Source: Chroococcopsis sp964623815 | GTDB lineage: Bacteria > Cyanobacteriota > Cyanobacteriia > Cyanobacteriales > Microcystaceae | DNA: 52,410 nucleotides | Assembly: GCA_964623815.1 (NCBI GenBank) | Contig: CAZUVR010000029.1 | Coordinates: 1 to 52,410 of the forward strand | Direction: 5' to 3' | In this document: piece after piece, positions 7,742 through 16,223 of the stretch | How the letters are laid out: every line of letters starts with the position of its first letter | Numbering within the stretch: the stretch's first letter is position 1 | Translations under genes and position numbers: made by a program | The notes under the pieces: generated by a model | What the model was told of the DNA's origin: nothing | Databases searched by the model: none | What the model saw: the letters and a program-made list of their open reading frames with translations, nothing else

Positions 7742-8776
7742 ATGACCTCATTCACCACCGAAGTAACTTCCTCTCCATCCTTACCCCCGGAGGATAGTCG
7801 TACCCGGGTTAGTGCCTTCATGAAGACACTACAGGATGAAATCTGTGCCGGTTTAGCCAAAGTAGACGGCGGCAAGGAATTCCGCGAAGATAGCTGGGAG
7901 AGGGAAGAAGGCGGCGGCGGTAGGTCGAGAGTATTACGAGAAGGAAATATTTTTGAACAGGCGGGAGTCAATTTCTCCGAAGTGTGGGGTAAGCAACTCC
8001 CCCCCAGTATCCTCAAACAACGTCCGGAGGCTGCGGGCCACGGATTTTACGCCACCGGCACATCGATGGTTCTCCACCCCCGAAATCCCTACGCCCCCAC
8101 AGTCCATCTCAACTATAGATATTTTGAAGCGGGCCCGGTATGGTGGTTCGGCGGAGGTGCGGATTTAACCCCCTATTATGCCTTCACGGAAGACGCTACC
8201 CACTTTCACAAAACTTTCAAGGCCACTTGCGATAAACATCACCCCGAATACTACGAAGTATTCAAGCGCTGGTGCGATGAATATTTCTATCTCAATCACC
8301 GTCAGGAGACTCGCGGCGTAGGCGGTATCTTCTTCGATTATCAAGACGGTTTAGATCCCCTCTATCGTGGCCCCTACCCCGAAAGCGCGGCCGCCATCTA
8401 TTCGGAAAAATTACCACCCCAACCTCAACGTAATTGGGAAGATATTTTTAATTTCATTAGCGACTGTGGGCGTACTTTTCTCCCCGCCTACGTCCCGATC
8501 GTAGAAAGGAGACATCAAACACCCTACGGAGATAGAGAGCGTCAGTTCCAACTCTACCGGCGCGGGCGTTATGTGGAGTTTAATCTGGTGTACGATCGCG
8601 GCACTATCTTCGGCCTACAAACCAACGGGCGCACCGAATCGATCCTTATGTCCCTACCGCCTCTAGTGCGCTGGGAGTACGATTATCGTCCCGAACCGAA
8701 TACCCCGGAATCTCGTCTCTACGAGGTATTCTTAAAACCCCAAGATTGGGTGAACTGGCCAGAAAAAGCTTCTTAG
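7742..8776 (+). CDS. hemF: Oxygen-dependent coproporphyrinogen III oxidase HemF
   Basis: A 344-residue enzyme that uses O2 to decarboxylate two propionates of coproporphyrinogen III, giving protoporphyrinogen IX for heme and chlorophyll. Family blocks are intact: WEREEGGGGRSRVLREGNIF, the conserved HPRNPYAPTVHLNYRYFE, WWFGGGADLTPYY, and GVGGIFFDYQDG. The C-terminal segment RGRYVEFNLVYDRGT is also present. The length matches cyanobacterial HemF. It ends in a strong bidirectional terminator shared with the convergent RTX gene. It probably supplies tetrapyrroles in aerobic conditions. Confidence 0.97.
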   Translation: MTSFTTEVTSSPSLPPEDSRTRVSAFMKTLQDEICAGLAKVDGGKEFREDSWEREEGGGGRSRVLREGNIFEQAGVNFSEVWGKQLPPSILKQRPEAAGHGFYATGTSMVLHPRNPYAPTVHLNYRYFEAGPVWWFGGGADLTPYYAFTEDATHFHKTFKATCDKHHPEYYEVFKRWCDEYFYLNHRQETRGVGGIFFDYQDGLDPLYRGPYPESAAAIYSEKLPPQPQRNWEDIFNFISDCGRTFLPAYVPIVERRHQTPYGDRERQFQLYRRGRYVEFNLVYDRGTIFGLQTNGRTESILMSLPPLVRWEYDYRPEPNTPESRLYEVFLKPQDWVNWPEKAS

Positions 8777-8790
8777 ATGCTCTTGCTGGC

Positions 8791-8816
8791 AAAAACCCTT
8801 ATAAATAAGGGTTTTT
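8791..8816. terminator. Bidirectional intrinsic terminator between hemF and the RTX gene
   Basis: A perfect 12-bp stem, AAAAACCCTTAT against ATAAGGGTTTTT with a two-base centre, carries an A-run on one side and a T-run on the other. It therefore works as an intrinsic terminator in either direction for the two convergent genes. Confidence 0.85.
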
Positions 8817-8834
8817 GGCTATAAATTACCATTT

Positions 8835-9746
8835 TCATATAAATTGAAAGTTAGCATTCGCTAAAGTTCCAGAAAGAGATGTGACGTTGGCGACGGTGAT
8901 CAAGCCGTTGTTGAAGTTACCATTATTATCATTATCGAATAATAACTGATTGATAGTAGTGTTATAAGCGAAACGAGCCGCGCCTGAGGTAACGTTGTTG
9001 AGTTGGGAGGTGGTACCGACTAAGATTTGATTTTGAGATCTACCATTGGCGGGAGTAGCTATCTGTGCCGCTGAGAGGGTTGTAATACCGTAATCGATTT
9101 TCGTAATTTGGAAGACATCTCGATTTGTTCCGGTTCCAGCGGTAAAAGACGTTATGGTATCAGTACCTTGATTGGTAAAAATAAACCTGTCTATACCAAG
9201 GCCTCCGTTGAGAGTATCATTACCTCCAGCACCTTTGAGAAAATCATTACCTTCGTTACCGATAAGTGTATCTCCGTTAGCTCCCCCTGTTAAGGTATCG
9301 CTCTGATTAGTACCAGCTAGAGTGTAGGAAGTAGCCGCACCTATATCGTAACTATAACTAAAATTTGTTCTAGAAGGAGCTTTAGGAATTCTCCTGGTTT
9401 CTGTGCTTAAAACGTAGGTGTTAAAATCATTTACGTAAGCAAAGGTCTCCGTTCCCGCATAAAGAGTATATTCACTAGAGTCTAGACCGGCGTTGTAAGA
9501 AGTTAATAAAGTACCAGTAACCTCCGTAGAAGTACTATTAGTCATTCTCCATACTTGATCTGTATTACTTCCAGTATCCCCGTTAGCAGTTAAATTAACT
9601 CTATTTCGAGTATCGCCAGTAGGTATGGATATGGCTATGTTTTGATTAGCGAGTAGATAGGTATCTAAGCGAGTACTACCGGTGGGGGCGGTAATTGTCA
9701 CCCCATCTATTGCATTCAATGCCCCGGATAATATTACAGTTGCCAT
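8835..9746 (-). CDS. RTX (hemolysin-type calcium-binding repeat) protein
   Basis: A 303-residue acidic protein rich in Thr, Asn, Gly and Ala. Residues of about 150-190 carry nonapeptide RTX repeats of the GGxGxDxLx type (GGANGDTLIGNEGNDFLKG, GGNDTLNGG), which bind Ca2+ and form a parallel beta-roll. There is no N-terminal signal peptide, and the C-terminal 60 residues end in hydrophobic-aromatic residues (ANANFQFI), as in proteins exported by type I secretion. The N-terminal half has no recognised domain. No dedicated ABC/HlyD exporter lies nearby, so a shared system elsewhere would be needed. The function is probably extracellular or cell-surface. Confidence 0.82.
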   Translation of the reverse strand: MATVILSGALNAIDGVTITAPTGSTRLDTYLLANQNIAISIPTGDTRNRVNLTANGDTGSNTDQVWRMTNSTSTEVTGTLLTSYNAGLDSSEYTLYAGTETFAYVNDFNTYVLSTETRRIPKAPSRTNFSYSYDIGAATSYTLAGTNQSDTLTGGANGDTLIGNEGNDFLKGAGGNDTLNGGLGIDRFIFTNQGTDTITSFTAGTGTNRDVFQITKIDYGITTLSAAQIATPANGRSQNQILVGTTSQLNNVTSGAARFAYNTTINQLLFDNDNNGNFNNGLITVANVTSLSGTLANANFQFI

Positions 9747-9837
9747 AATTTTTTATAAGACAAAATCTACAGCTATAATTTTAACATTTTAAAAATGTTG
9801 ATTTTTAATTGTTAGAAAATCGACACTTTACCTGGCT

Positions 9838-10263
9838 TTAACCTCGCCTTTGGTCTAGCCATTGTTGTAATATTATTGTTGCGGCCAATCGATCGATCTC
9901 TCCCTTATCACGCCAAGTCCAACCTTTTTTATTTTTTAAATATTCTTCTGCTTCCAGAGAAGTACAACGCTCGTCCACATATTCTAAAGGTAAATTAAGA
10001 GCATTTTTCAATCTCTCGGCGTACCGCTGTATCTGTTGAGCTTGTTTTCCCAAGTTACCATCCATCGTGTAGGGCAATCCCGCTACCAACACCGTCACAT
10101 CTCTTTGGGCTACCAATTTGTTGAACCACTCCACATCCTCCCAAAAAGTAGTTCTTTCCAAGGTAGTTAACCCAGTAGCTATCAACCCCGTGCCATCACA
10201 TCCAGCTACACCTATACGCTTTTTACCTATATCCAACCCCAGAGCCGATATTTTCTCATGCAT
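9838..10263 (-). CDS. ruvX: Holliday-junction resolvase-like RNase RuvX (YqgF)
   Basis: A 141-residue RNase H-fold protein. LGLDIGKKRIGVAGCD gives the first catalytic Asp, VLVAGLPYTMDG the second block, and VDERCTSLEAEEYL plus EIDRLAATIILQQWL the remaining acidic residues. The family takes part in pre-16S rRNA 5' maturation and possibly in recombination. The start codon lies inside the 3' end of the upstream acetyltransferase gene (8-nt overlap), so the two are almost certainly co-transcribed and translationally coupled. Confidence 0.92.
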   Translation of the reverse strand: MHEKISALGLDIGKKRIGVAGCDGTGLIATGLTTLERTTFWEDVEWFNKLVAQRDVTVLVAGLPYTMDGNLGKQAQQIQRYAERLKNALNLPLEYVDERCTSLEAEEYLKNKKGWTWRDKGEIDRLAATIILQQWLDQRRG

Positions 10264-11500
10264 GATGACCGTTTTCGGGAGGTTTCTGCGACTCTACACC
10301 CGGGCCCGAACCATTCACAGCACCTGTTTCGGGAGTTTCTAATTCTACCGATTGATAGGGCCATTTCAACCAATTGATCCGGCTCGGTATAGGGCTACGT
10401 GGCACCGCCTGTAAACCCTGGAGAACTTCCGAGAGAGCTAAACCTTCCGCCTTTGCCTCTCTAAGTTTATGCCAGACCGATCGAGTCATCAATAGAGTAT
10501 GTTCGACCCTTTCGCTGCCGAGCTTCTCTAAATATTCCTGTCTCTCGTGTTGATAATCCGCCGAGACTAATTCTAGAGGTTTATCCGGGTATTTCTGACT
10601 TATTTTCGCCATCTGACTCAATAATTTTGGATAGAGCCAGGTATAGGCAGGGTGTACCGTCAACTTACCGTGATGACACCCGGTATCGTTTTTAGAGAGA
10701 CTGATTTCAAAATAACCGATCGCCGCCTTCCTTTGCGGCTCGAACACGTAGCCCCGGCTCTCTTCCCTGTCCCCGCATAGATTCTGCCACCTTCTCGCTA
10801 AACCATCGATAAACCCGATTTTAAAATCTTGCAGGTGTCGATCGAACACCTGCCGTAGTAGGGGAGGCATGGATACACAATCTAGCTGATACAACAATTG
10901 AGCATCGGCGTTACTCACCGGCAACAAATTCGGTAAATCCGGGTCTATCTTCGCCAGTTCCGCCAATAACTCTGGATTTAGTGACCAATAGGTTAACTCC
11001 GCCAGAGGCTGAAAACCGTGTTGACGGTAAAGGGCTAAATTTTCCTTCTGATGGATGTTAACCTCTAACACCCAGGTACGGGCTTCCCACACCGATTCTA
11101 AACAATGACGTACCAAACTCGCCGCCGTTCCTTTCGGGTCACTCAAAGCGGAGGGCGATTCACCGTAAACCTGCTCTATGCGCCAGGTACTCCGACTAAT
11201 GTTGAAAGGGGTTACATGGATTACTCCTTGTATTTCACCTTCGGGAGACTCGGCCACGTAAATACAGAAATGACGTTTGAAAGGGTGAGGCAACAGACTC
11301 AGCATCTTCAGCAAACCGAACCAGTGGCGAATTTGACCGAGATTTTGAAGAAATGTTACGGAACTGCGACAATTATCCTCTAGGGAAGCGGATAGGGCCA
11401 GAGATTCGATCGCCTTTAAGTCTCGATACTGAACGGGACGGATCTGAATGACCGGGGTGGGTGAAATAGCTGAAGTCATGCCATTGCCGAGATTAGTCAT
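10256..11500 (-). CDS. GNAT-family N-acetyltransferase domain protein, two-lobed
   Basis: A 414-residue protein. The N-terminal half (about 20-185) has the GNAT pattern: IQIRPVQYRDLKAIESLA at the start, a central beta-strand block around IQGVIHVTPF, and the acetyl-CoA-binding tail ENLALYRQHGFQPLAELTYW. The C-terminal half (about 190-370) looks like a second, degenerate GNAT lobe (AIGYFEISLSK, GKLTVHPAYTWLYPKLLSQM). The substrate is unknown. The protein is a conserved cyanobacterial type with an acidic, Gly/Pro-rich tail. An alternative start seven codons downstream (11479) is equally plausible. The stop codon overlaps ruvX. Confidence 0.75.
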   Translation of the reverse strand: MTNLGNGMTSAISPTPVIQIRPVQYRDLKAIESLALSASLEDNCRSSVTFLQNLGQIRHWFGLLKMLSLLPHPFKRHFCIYVAESPEGEIQGVIHVTPFNISRSTWRIEQVYGESPSALSDPKGTAASLVRHCLESVWEARTWVLEVNIHQKENLALYRQHGFQPLAELTYWSLNPELLAELAKIDPDLPNLLPVSNADAQLLYQLDCVSMPPLLRQVFDRHLQDFKIGFIDGLARRWQNLCGDREESRGYVFEPQRKAAIGYFEISLSKNDTGCHHGKLTVHPAYTWLYPKLLSQMAKISQKYPDKPLELVSADYQHERQEYLEKLGSERVEHTLLMTRSVWHKLREAKAEGLALSEVLQGLQAVPRSPIPSRINWLKWPYQSVELETPETGAVNGSGPGVESQKPPENGHHA

Positions 11501-11717
11501 CTACTGCCACTATCTTAACCATTTTCTAGGGCAAATTCTCAAGAATTCTTAAAATACCCGGTCGTTCAAACGGTGAATCTATTGCTATAAAGGAAAGATA
11601 AGGATTATTACACCCTAAAAACATTAAGAAAAAATTAGTTTCAACATCAGTTTTGATAATTAGCCCGATCATCTTGGGAATATTAAGGGTAAATTTCTAC
11701 TTAGGAGAGATCCGATA

Positions 11718-13790
11718 ATGAGTTTCATGGACGTTTTATTAGGCTTTATAGGCGGCGGAGTCATAGGCGGAGGAGGCTTGTACGCACTCAATCAGGGAAA
11801 GCTCAATGAAGCTAGTCAGAAGTACGTCCAGATGCGAGAAGCACTGGATACAGCAGAAAATGAATTAAAAGATACAAAAGAACAATTATTAGGTGTATCC
11901 GAAGTAAGAAACCACGAGCTAGAGAATAACTATCAAAGACAAATTAAACAACTAGAACAGTCTTATCAAAATAGAATAGCAGAATTAGAAATGGGGCAGG
12001 GCGAGGCTCAGCAATTGCAAGATGAGCTAACAGCCGCCCAATCCCGTATAGCCGAGTTACAATCTTTAACACCCCCATCAGAAGATTTTACGGCTTCCTA
12101 CGAAAGTCAAATTCAACAATTAGAAAGAGATTATCAATCTCAAATCGATGATTTACGCTTTCAGATCGATGATCTAAGGAGATCTCACGGTAGCGAGATT
12201 CAAGATCTCCAACAAGCTCATCAAAGCCAGATAGAAGAATTAGAAACTTCCTATCAAAATCGCATTAGGGAACTGGAACAGACCTATCAAAGTCAAATGC
12301 TTGAGTTACAACAAGCAGAAGCCGATACCAATCAGTGGGCAATTACTGAAGAAATCGCTTCACGCCCGGTAGAACAACCTCAAGGCTTGATGCAAGATAT
12401 ACCGGTAGATACGGTCATTCAACCCTGGGGAGCCTTCACATCAGAAACGGCATCGGCTCCCGTGACGGAAGAAGAGTTAGGGATTCCCCTACCGGAAACG
12501 GCATCGGCTCCCGTGACGGAAGAAGAGTTTCCAACTTTCTCCCCCGAAACCAGCTTCAAAGAAGAAACAGCGTTTTTCGATGATTCGGAATTCCTCGCCG
12601 AAGATACGTCGATAATAGAAAATTCGGGCTTCTTCAGCCCCGAGATCACAGAGATACAAAACCCCACCTACGTAGAACCCTGGGAAGAATTACACCCCTC
12701 TCCTAGCGGCTTAGAAATAGGTGAAACGGTAAGCGAATTCACCGAAGAAACATCGCCCCTCGCCCCCCCGGAAACCACAGAGGAAGAGGTGATAGATACC
12801 GCGCTTTTCACCTCCCCGGAAACCACAGAGGAAGAGGTGATAGATACCGCGCTTTTCACCTCCCCAGAAACCACAGAGGAAGAGGTGATAGATACCGCGC
12901 TTTTCACCTCCCCGGAAACCACAGAGGAATTTAGCGAAGCCAGTTTTTTTGCACCGACGCAAGACCAACAAACAGAAGAACTAGATGATTCATTTTTCGC
13001 ATCTTTAGAGACTTCCGCAACCGTAGATGAATTTACGGGTATAGAAGAAATCGATAATTCTCTGTTCGAGTCTCCGCAAAATGGTGAAACTATAGCCGAA
13101 ATATCCAGTTTAGAAGAGTTAGACACCTCATTATTTAACCCTTTGCCCGATTCTGCGGAATTAGATTTCTTAGAGAGTCTGACGACAGAAACAAGCGATG
13201 ATAACTTCGGGCTATTCGATGAAATAACTTCGTCTAATGAAGAAATACTCAATCAAATAGCGAATCAGGAATCAGAAGAACTCCTCATAGTAGAGGAAAA
13301 CTTCTCGTTTGAAACTTCAGGAGGAGACTTAGATTTCTTTAACAGTTTACAAACAGAAGAAAATACATCTATAACTGGCTTCAATGACCTTTTCTCGGGA
13401 CAAACTCAAGAAGCGGAATCCCTTTTCTCAGAATTATTACCGACGGAATCGGAAAATTTAGAGGAACTTCTCTTAAATAATGATTTTTCCACTGGAGATG
13501 ACAATTCATGGTTAACCGACAGTAGTAACCGAACGCTAGAGAACCTAGATCCCTTTGCCGACATCGAGAATGCCAATTCCGCCGAAAATAACGGTTATCA
13601 CGTTGAGGAAGGCGATTTAGAATTTCTCAATATGTTAGACGATGTGAATCATAGCGGTTTAGAGTCCCTGCCTTCTGACCAAGATTTAGATCTACCTTTC
13701 GATGATCTTTTCGGAGAAGACCTTTTAGCGGAATGGGATAAAGATCAATCCAAATCTTCCGCCCCCGATAAAATAGAACGTCATCAATAG
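11718..13790 (+). CDS. Membrane-anchored coiled-coil protein with acidic repeat tail, function unknown
   Basis: A 690-residue protein of no recognised family. Residues 1-25 are a Gly-rich hydrophobic anchor (VLLGFIGGGVIGGGGLYAL). Residues of about 30-205 form a coiled coil built from repeats such as SYQNRIAELE, DYQSQIDDLR and TYQSQMLELQ. The rest is a long, very acidic, Thr/Ser/Glu-rich region without predicted fold, containing 17-residue and 16-residue tandem repeats and many short motifs of the type D-x-x-F-F/L-x-S-L. A good ribosome binding site (AGGAGA) precedes ATG 11718. The architecture suggests a membrane-tethered scaffold with a disordered cytoplasmic tail. It ends in a hairpin shared with the convergent photolyase. 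Confidence 0.75.
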   Translation: MSFMDVLLGFIGGGVIGGGGLYALNQGKLNEASQKYVQMREALDTAENELKDTKEQLLGVSEVRNHELENNYQRQIKQLEQSYQNRIAELEMGQGEAQQLQDELTAAQSRIAELQSLTPPSEDFTASYESQIQQLERDYQSQIDDLRFQIDDLRRSHGSEIQDLQQAHQSQIEELETSYQNRIRELEQTYQSQMLELQQAEADTNQWAITEEIASRPVEQPQGLMQDIPVDTVIQPWGAFTSETASAPVTEEELGIPLPETASAPVTEEEFPTFSPETSFKEETAFFDDSEFLAEDTSIIENSGFFSPEITEIQNPTYVEPWEELHPSPSGLEIGETVSEFTEETSPLAPPETTEEEVIDTALFTSPETTEEEVIDTALFTSPETTEEEVIDTALFTSPETTEEFSEASFFAPTQDQQTEELDDSFFASLETSATVDEFTGIEEIDNSLFESPQNGETIAEISSLEELDTSLFNPLPDSAELDFLESLTTETSDDNFGLFDEITSSNEEILNQIANQESEELLIVEENFSFETSGGDLDFFNSLQTEENTSITGFNDLFSGQTQEAESLFSELLPTESENLEELLLNNDFSTGDDNSWLTDSSNRTLENLDPFADIENANSAENNGYHVEEGDLEFLNMLDDVNHSGLESLPSDQDLDLPFDDLFGEDLLAEWDKDQSKSSAPDKIERHQ
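12444..12528 (+). repeat. Two 51-bp tandem repeats within the coiled-coil protein gene
   Basis: The segment starting GAAACGGCATCGGCTCCCG at 12444 recurs at 12495 with identical bases over about 34 nt, giving a 51-nt (17-codon) in-frame period. It encodes two copies of ETASAPVTEEE. Confidence 0.85.
12768..12935 (+). repeat. Three and a half 48-bp tandem repeats within the coiled-coil protein gene
   Basis: Units start at 12768, 12816 and 12864 and are nearly identical (one visible third-position change), with a partial fourth from 12912. Each encodes PETTEEEVIDTALFTS. The in-frame 16-codon period with almost no synonymous divergence points to recent expansion, so copy number may vary between strains. 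Confidence 0.92.
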
Positions 13791-13805
13791 GGAAGAGTGA
13801 GAAGA

Positions 13806-13838
13806 CAGGAGTCATGGGGTTGAGACTCCTGATTTCTT
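13806..13838. terminator. Hairpin terminator between convergent coiled-coil gene and photolyase
   Basis: Stem CAGGAGTC (13806-13813) pairs with GACTCCTG (13824-13831) around a 10-nt loop, followed by ATTTCTT. It sits in the 47-bp gap between the two stop codons. Confidence 0.65.
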
Positions 13839-15253
13839 CACCCTTTCTGTAATTGGTACAGTCGTTTAAATTCCCTTTGTTGTAAATTATGATCGACGAT
13901 CGGTTCTGTATAACCACAGCGATAACGTTCGAGTTTGGGGATTTTCCCGGTAACTAAGAACTCGGTATCGATCGATCCCAATTGAGGCAACCACTGTCTT
14001 ATATACTCCCCATCCGGATCGAATTTTTGAGCCTGACTGGCGGGATTGAAAATTCTTAGGGGTTTCGGGTCCATACCGCAAGAAGCGCTCCACTGCCACC
14101 CCCCATTATTAGCCGATAAATCGCCGTCATAGAGTTTTTCCATAAAGTATTTTTCCCCCCGTTGCCAATTGATAAGTAGGTCTTTACATAAAAAACTAGC
14201 CACTATCATGCGACAGCGATTGTGCATCCAACCGGTTTGATTCATCTGTGTCATCGCCGCGTCAACGATAGGATAGCCGGTTCTGCCCTCACACCAAGCT
14301 TGAAAATGTTCTTCGTTATCTGACCAAGGGAAATCCCGAAACTCTTTTCTATAGGGCCCCTCGGCTAATCCGGGCATGGAATATAAACCGTGTTGATAGA
14401 ATTCGCGCCAGGCTAATTCCTGTTGCCAAGTTGTTACCCCGTCTAAAGCCTCATCAGAGCGGCAGTTCTCGCCTATTTTTAGCGTAGCATCCCAGACGGT
14501 ACGGATACCGATCGCGCCAAATTTTAAAGCCGCGCTCAGTCTCGATGTACCATCTAGGGCGGGAAAATTGCGATTCTCTCCGTAGGCTTCGATAGCTGTA
14601 TTACAAAACTCTTCTAACCTATCGAGGGCGGCGGTTTCACCTGGGGAGAGCATGAAACCGTTATCCCAAAAGAAGCCTAAATCTTTAGCCAAGGGTAAAT
14701 CGATAGCCTCAGTCAAACTCATCTCCGCCTCAGTCAGGCCCTGTAGATTGTCTATCTGGGGCAGTGGGGAAGTTTTCTGCTTCTGTCGCCAATTCTTCCA
14801 GAAAGGAGTATAAACACTATAGAATTGCCCCGACATGGAAACCACATCACCAGGAGCGTGTAATAACTGATCCCAGAAAGTTTCTACGGCTATACCTTTT
14901 TCTTTTAAAGCCTGTTGCAGATGACTATCTCTAGAGCGGGCGTAGGGTTCAACGTCGAGGTTAAAAAATACGGCTGAAGCGTTTAAACTAGCGGCTAGTT
15001 TTGGTATTGCCGATGTCGGTTCGCCTTGAATGATTAATAATTGACTACCATGTTGACGGTATGAGTTTTGCAATTCTTGTAAACAGCCTAGCATATAAGC
15101 TACTCTAGCAGGTGCCGGTCTGGTTTCTTCCAAAAGATGACGATCAAGACAGAACACCCCTACCACTTTCGGACTGCGTTCACGGGCGGCGGTCAACCCT
15201 ATACTGTCCGAAAGTCTTAGATCACGCCGATGCCAAAATAAAATCAGTGACAT
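13838..15253 (-). CDS. phrA: Deoxyribodipyrimidine photolyase (class I CPD photolyase)
   Basis: A 471-residue blue-light DNA repair enzyme that splits cyclobutane pyrimidine dimers. The N-terminal antenna domain begins ILFWHRRDLRLSDSIGL. The FAD-binding C-terminal domain shows WQQELAWREFYQHGLY, GRTGYPIVDAAMTQMNQTGWMHNRCRM and DGDLSANNGGWQWSASCGMDPKPLRIFNP, which are the hallmark photolyase blocks. The length matches cyanobacterial 8-HDF-type enzymes (8-HDF is the deazaflavin antenna). It is a single gene facing the coiled-coil gene. Confidence 0.95.
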   Translation of the reverse strand: MSLILFWHRRDLRLSDSIGLTAARERSPKVVGVFCLDRHLLEETRPAPARVAYMLGCLQELQNSYRQHGSQLLIIQGEPTSAIPKLAASLNASAVFFNLDVEPYARSRDSHLQQALKEKGIAVETFWDQLLHAPGDVVSMSGQFYSVYTPFWKNWRQKQKTSPLPQIDNLQGLTEAEMSLTEAIDLPLAKDLGFFWDNGFMLSPGETAALDRLEEFCNTAIEAYGENRNFPALDGTSRLSAALKFGAIGIRTVWDATLKIGENCRSDEALDGVTTWQQELAWREFYQHGLYSMPGLAEGPYRKEFRDFPWSDNEEHFQAWCEGRTGYPIVDAAMTQMNQTGWMHNRCRMIVASFLCKDLLINWQRGEKYFMEKLYDGDLSANNGGWQWSASCGMDPKPLRIFNPASQAQKFDPDGEYIRQWLPQLGSIDTEFLVTGKIPKLERYRCGYTEPIVDHNLQQREFKRLYQLQKG

Positions 15254-15410
15254 TTATAAATACCTTATTTTGCTATCTCTAGATTAACAAGCCATCCTGG
15301 ATGAATGACGCAAAATTTTGAGTATAAATACTGATGATATGTTTGTTTATCTCGTTATAATACGTCGGTTTTTACGCCTTGTTGACAATGGTGCAAGATC
15401 TCAGGTTAGA

Positions 15411-16151
15411 TCAATTAGTAATAATTTGTAAAACTCTCGACAAGTCTTTAAACTCACCTACTATTCTCTTAACCGGTTCAGGCCAGACCCGGACTAAAGT
15501 GGGAATGGCAGAAACATGATTTGATTCAGCCTGTTCCGGATGTTGAGAAATATCGATCACTTTCAAAGTATAGGGATGACGTAACTCCTGTTCTAATATT
15601 TGATGGATTGCCTCTAAAGTATGTTTCGTACTGGCATTATTACCCGAAACGAACAACCTCAAAATATAACTTTGAGGACTACTATGGATCGATTCCGATA
15701 ACTCGCTAATCCTATCTAAGCGATCGTCAAACGGAGAATAACGCATGATCAGATCGTGCGATTCCCATAACTGGGGGAATTTAGGCCGGTAGCTCTCCAA
15801 TAAAATCGGACTGCAATATTCATCCTGCCAGGGTGCCACCTTCCATACCTGATCCTCGATCCCGAACAAGAGATTAAGTAAAGGTTGATAGCGTTGCACC
15901 GCTGGATACAGCTCGGCGGAGGTCATGATCTTTTGCGTGGAGCGATGCCGCCATCGATCGACCGTAGCCGTATAACCCGGGACAAGAAAATGGGGAGGTT
16001 CGGCTAATCCCAAAGTATCTTGTAAAGCGGCGCATAAGTTCAAATGCCACTGGTTCCCCTTTTGAGGATCGATACCATAGATAAGATCGCCTCCTGGAGT
16101 AAATAAGGCGATCCCTTTGAACAACGGCGGTAAAGTGACCGGATTAGTCAT
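15411..16151 (-). CDS. KaiB-domain protein with N-terminal extension
   Basis: A 246-residue protein. The C-terminal ~85 residues (from about 160) match the thioredoxin-like KaiB fold: YILRLFVSGNNASTKHTLEAI, then YTLKVIDISQHPEQAESNHV and AIPTLVRVWPEPVKRIVGEF. These are the same blocks as KaiB and the SasA sensor domain. Canonical KaiB is only about 100 residues, so the first 150 residues are an additional domain of no recognised family (GIALFTPGGDLIYGIDPQKG at its start). No histidine kinase domain follows, so it is not SasA. It lies 72 bp downstream of pilT on the same strand. It resembles the extended KaiB paralogues reported in some cyanobacteria; a direct clock role is unproven. Confidence 0.72.
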   Translation of the reverse strand: MTNPVTLPPLFKGIALFTPGGDLIYGIDPQKGNQWHLNLCAALQDTLGLAEPPHFLVPGYTATVDRWRHRSTQKIMTSAELYPAVQRYQPLLNLLFGIEDQVWKVAPWQDEYCSPILLESYRPKFPQLWESHDLIMRYSPFDDRLDRISELSESIHSSPQSYILRLFVSGNNASTKHTLEAIHQILEQELRHPYTLKVIDISQHPEQAESNHVSAIPTLVRVWPEPVKRIVGEFKDLSRVLQIITN

Positions 16152-16223
16152 AGTTTTTCCGTGCAGGAGTAACTCTAACTTACTAAACTCTAGTCCCTTT
16201 ACTCTTATTCCTTCATGTTTTTT

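Noticed and set aside
12668..13252. Open frame (194 codons) opposite the acidic repeat protein
   Set aside because: Ser/Val-rich sequence is the reverse image of acidic repeats; no start signal or homology.
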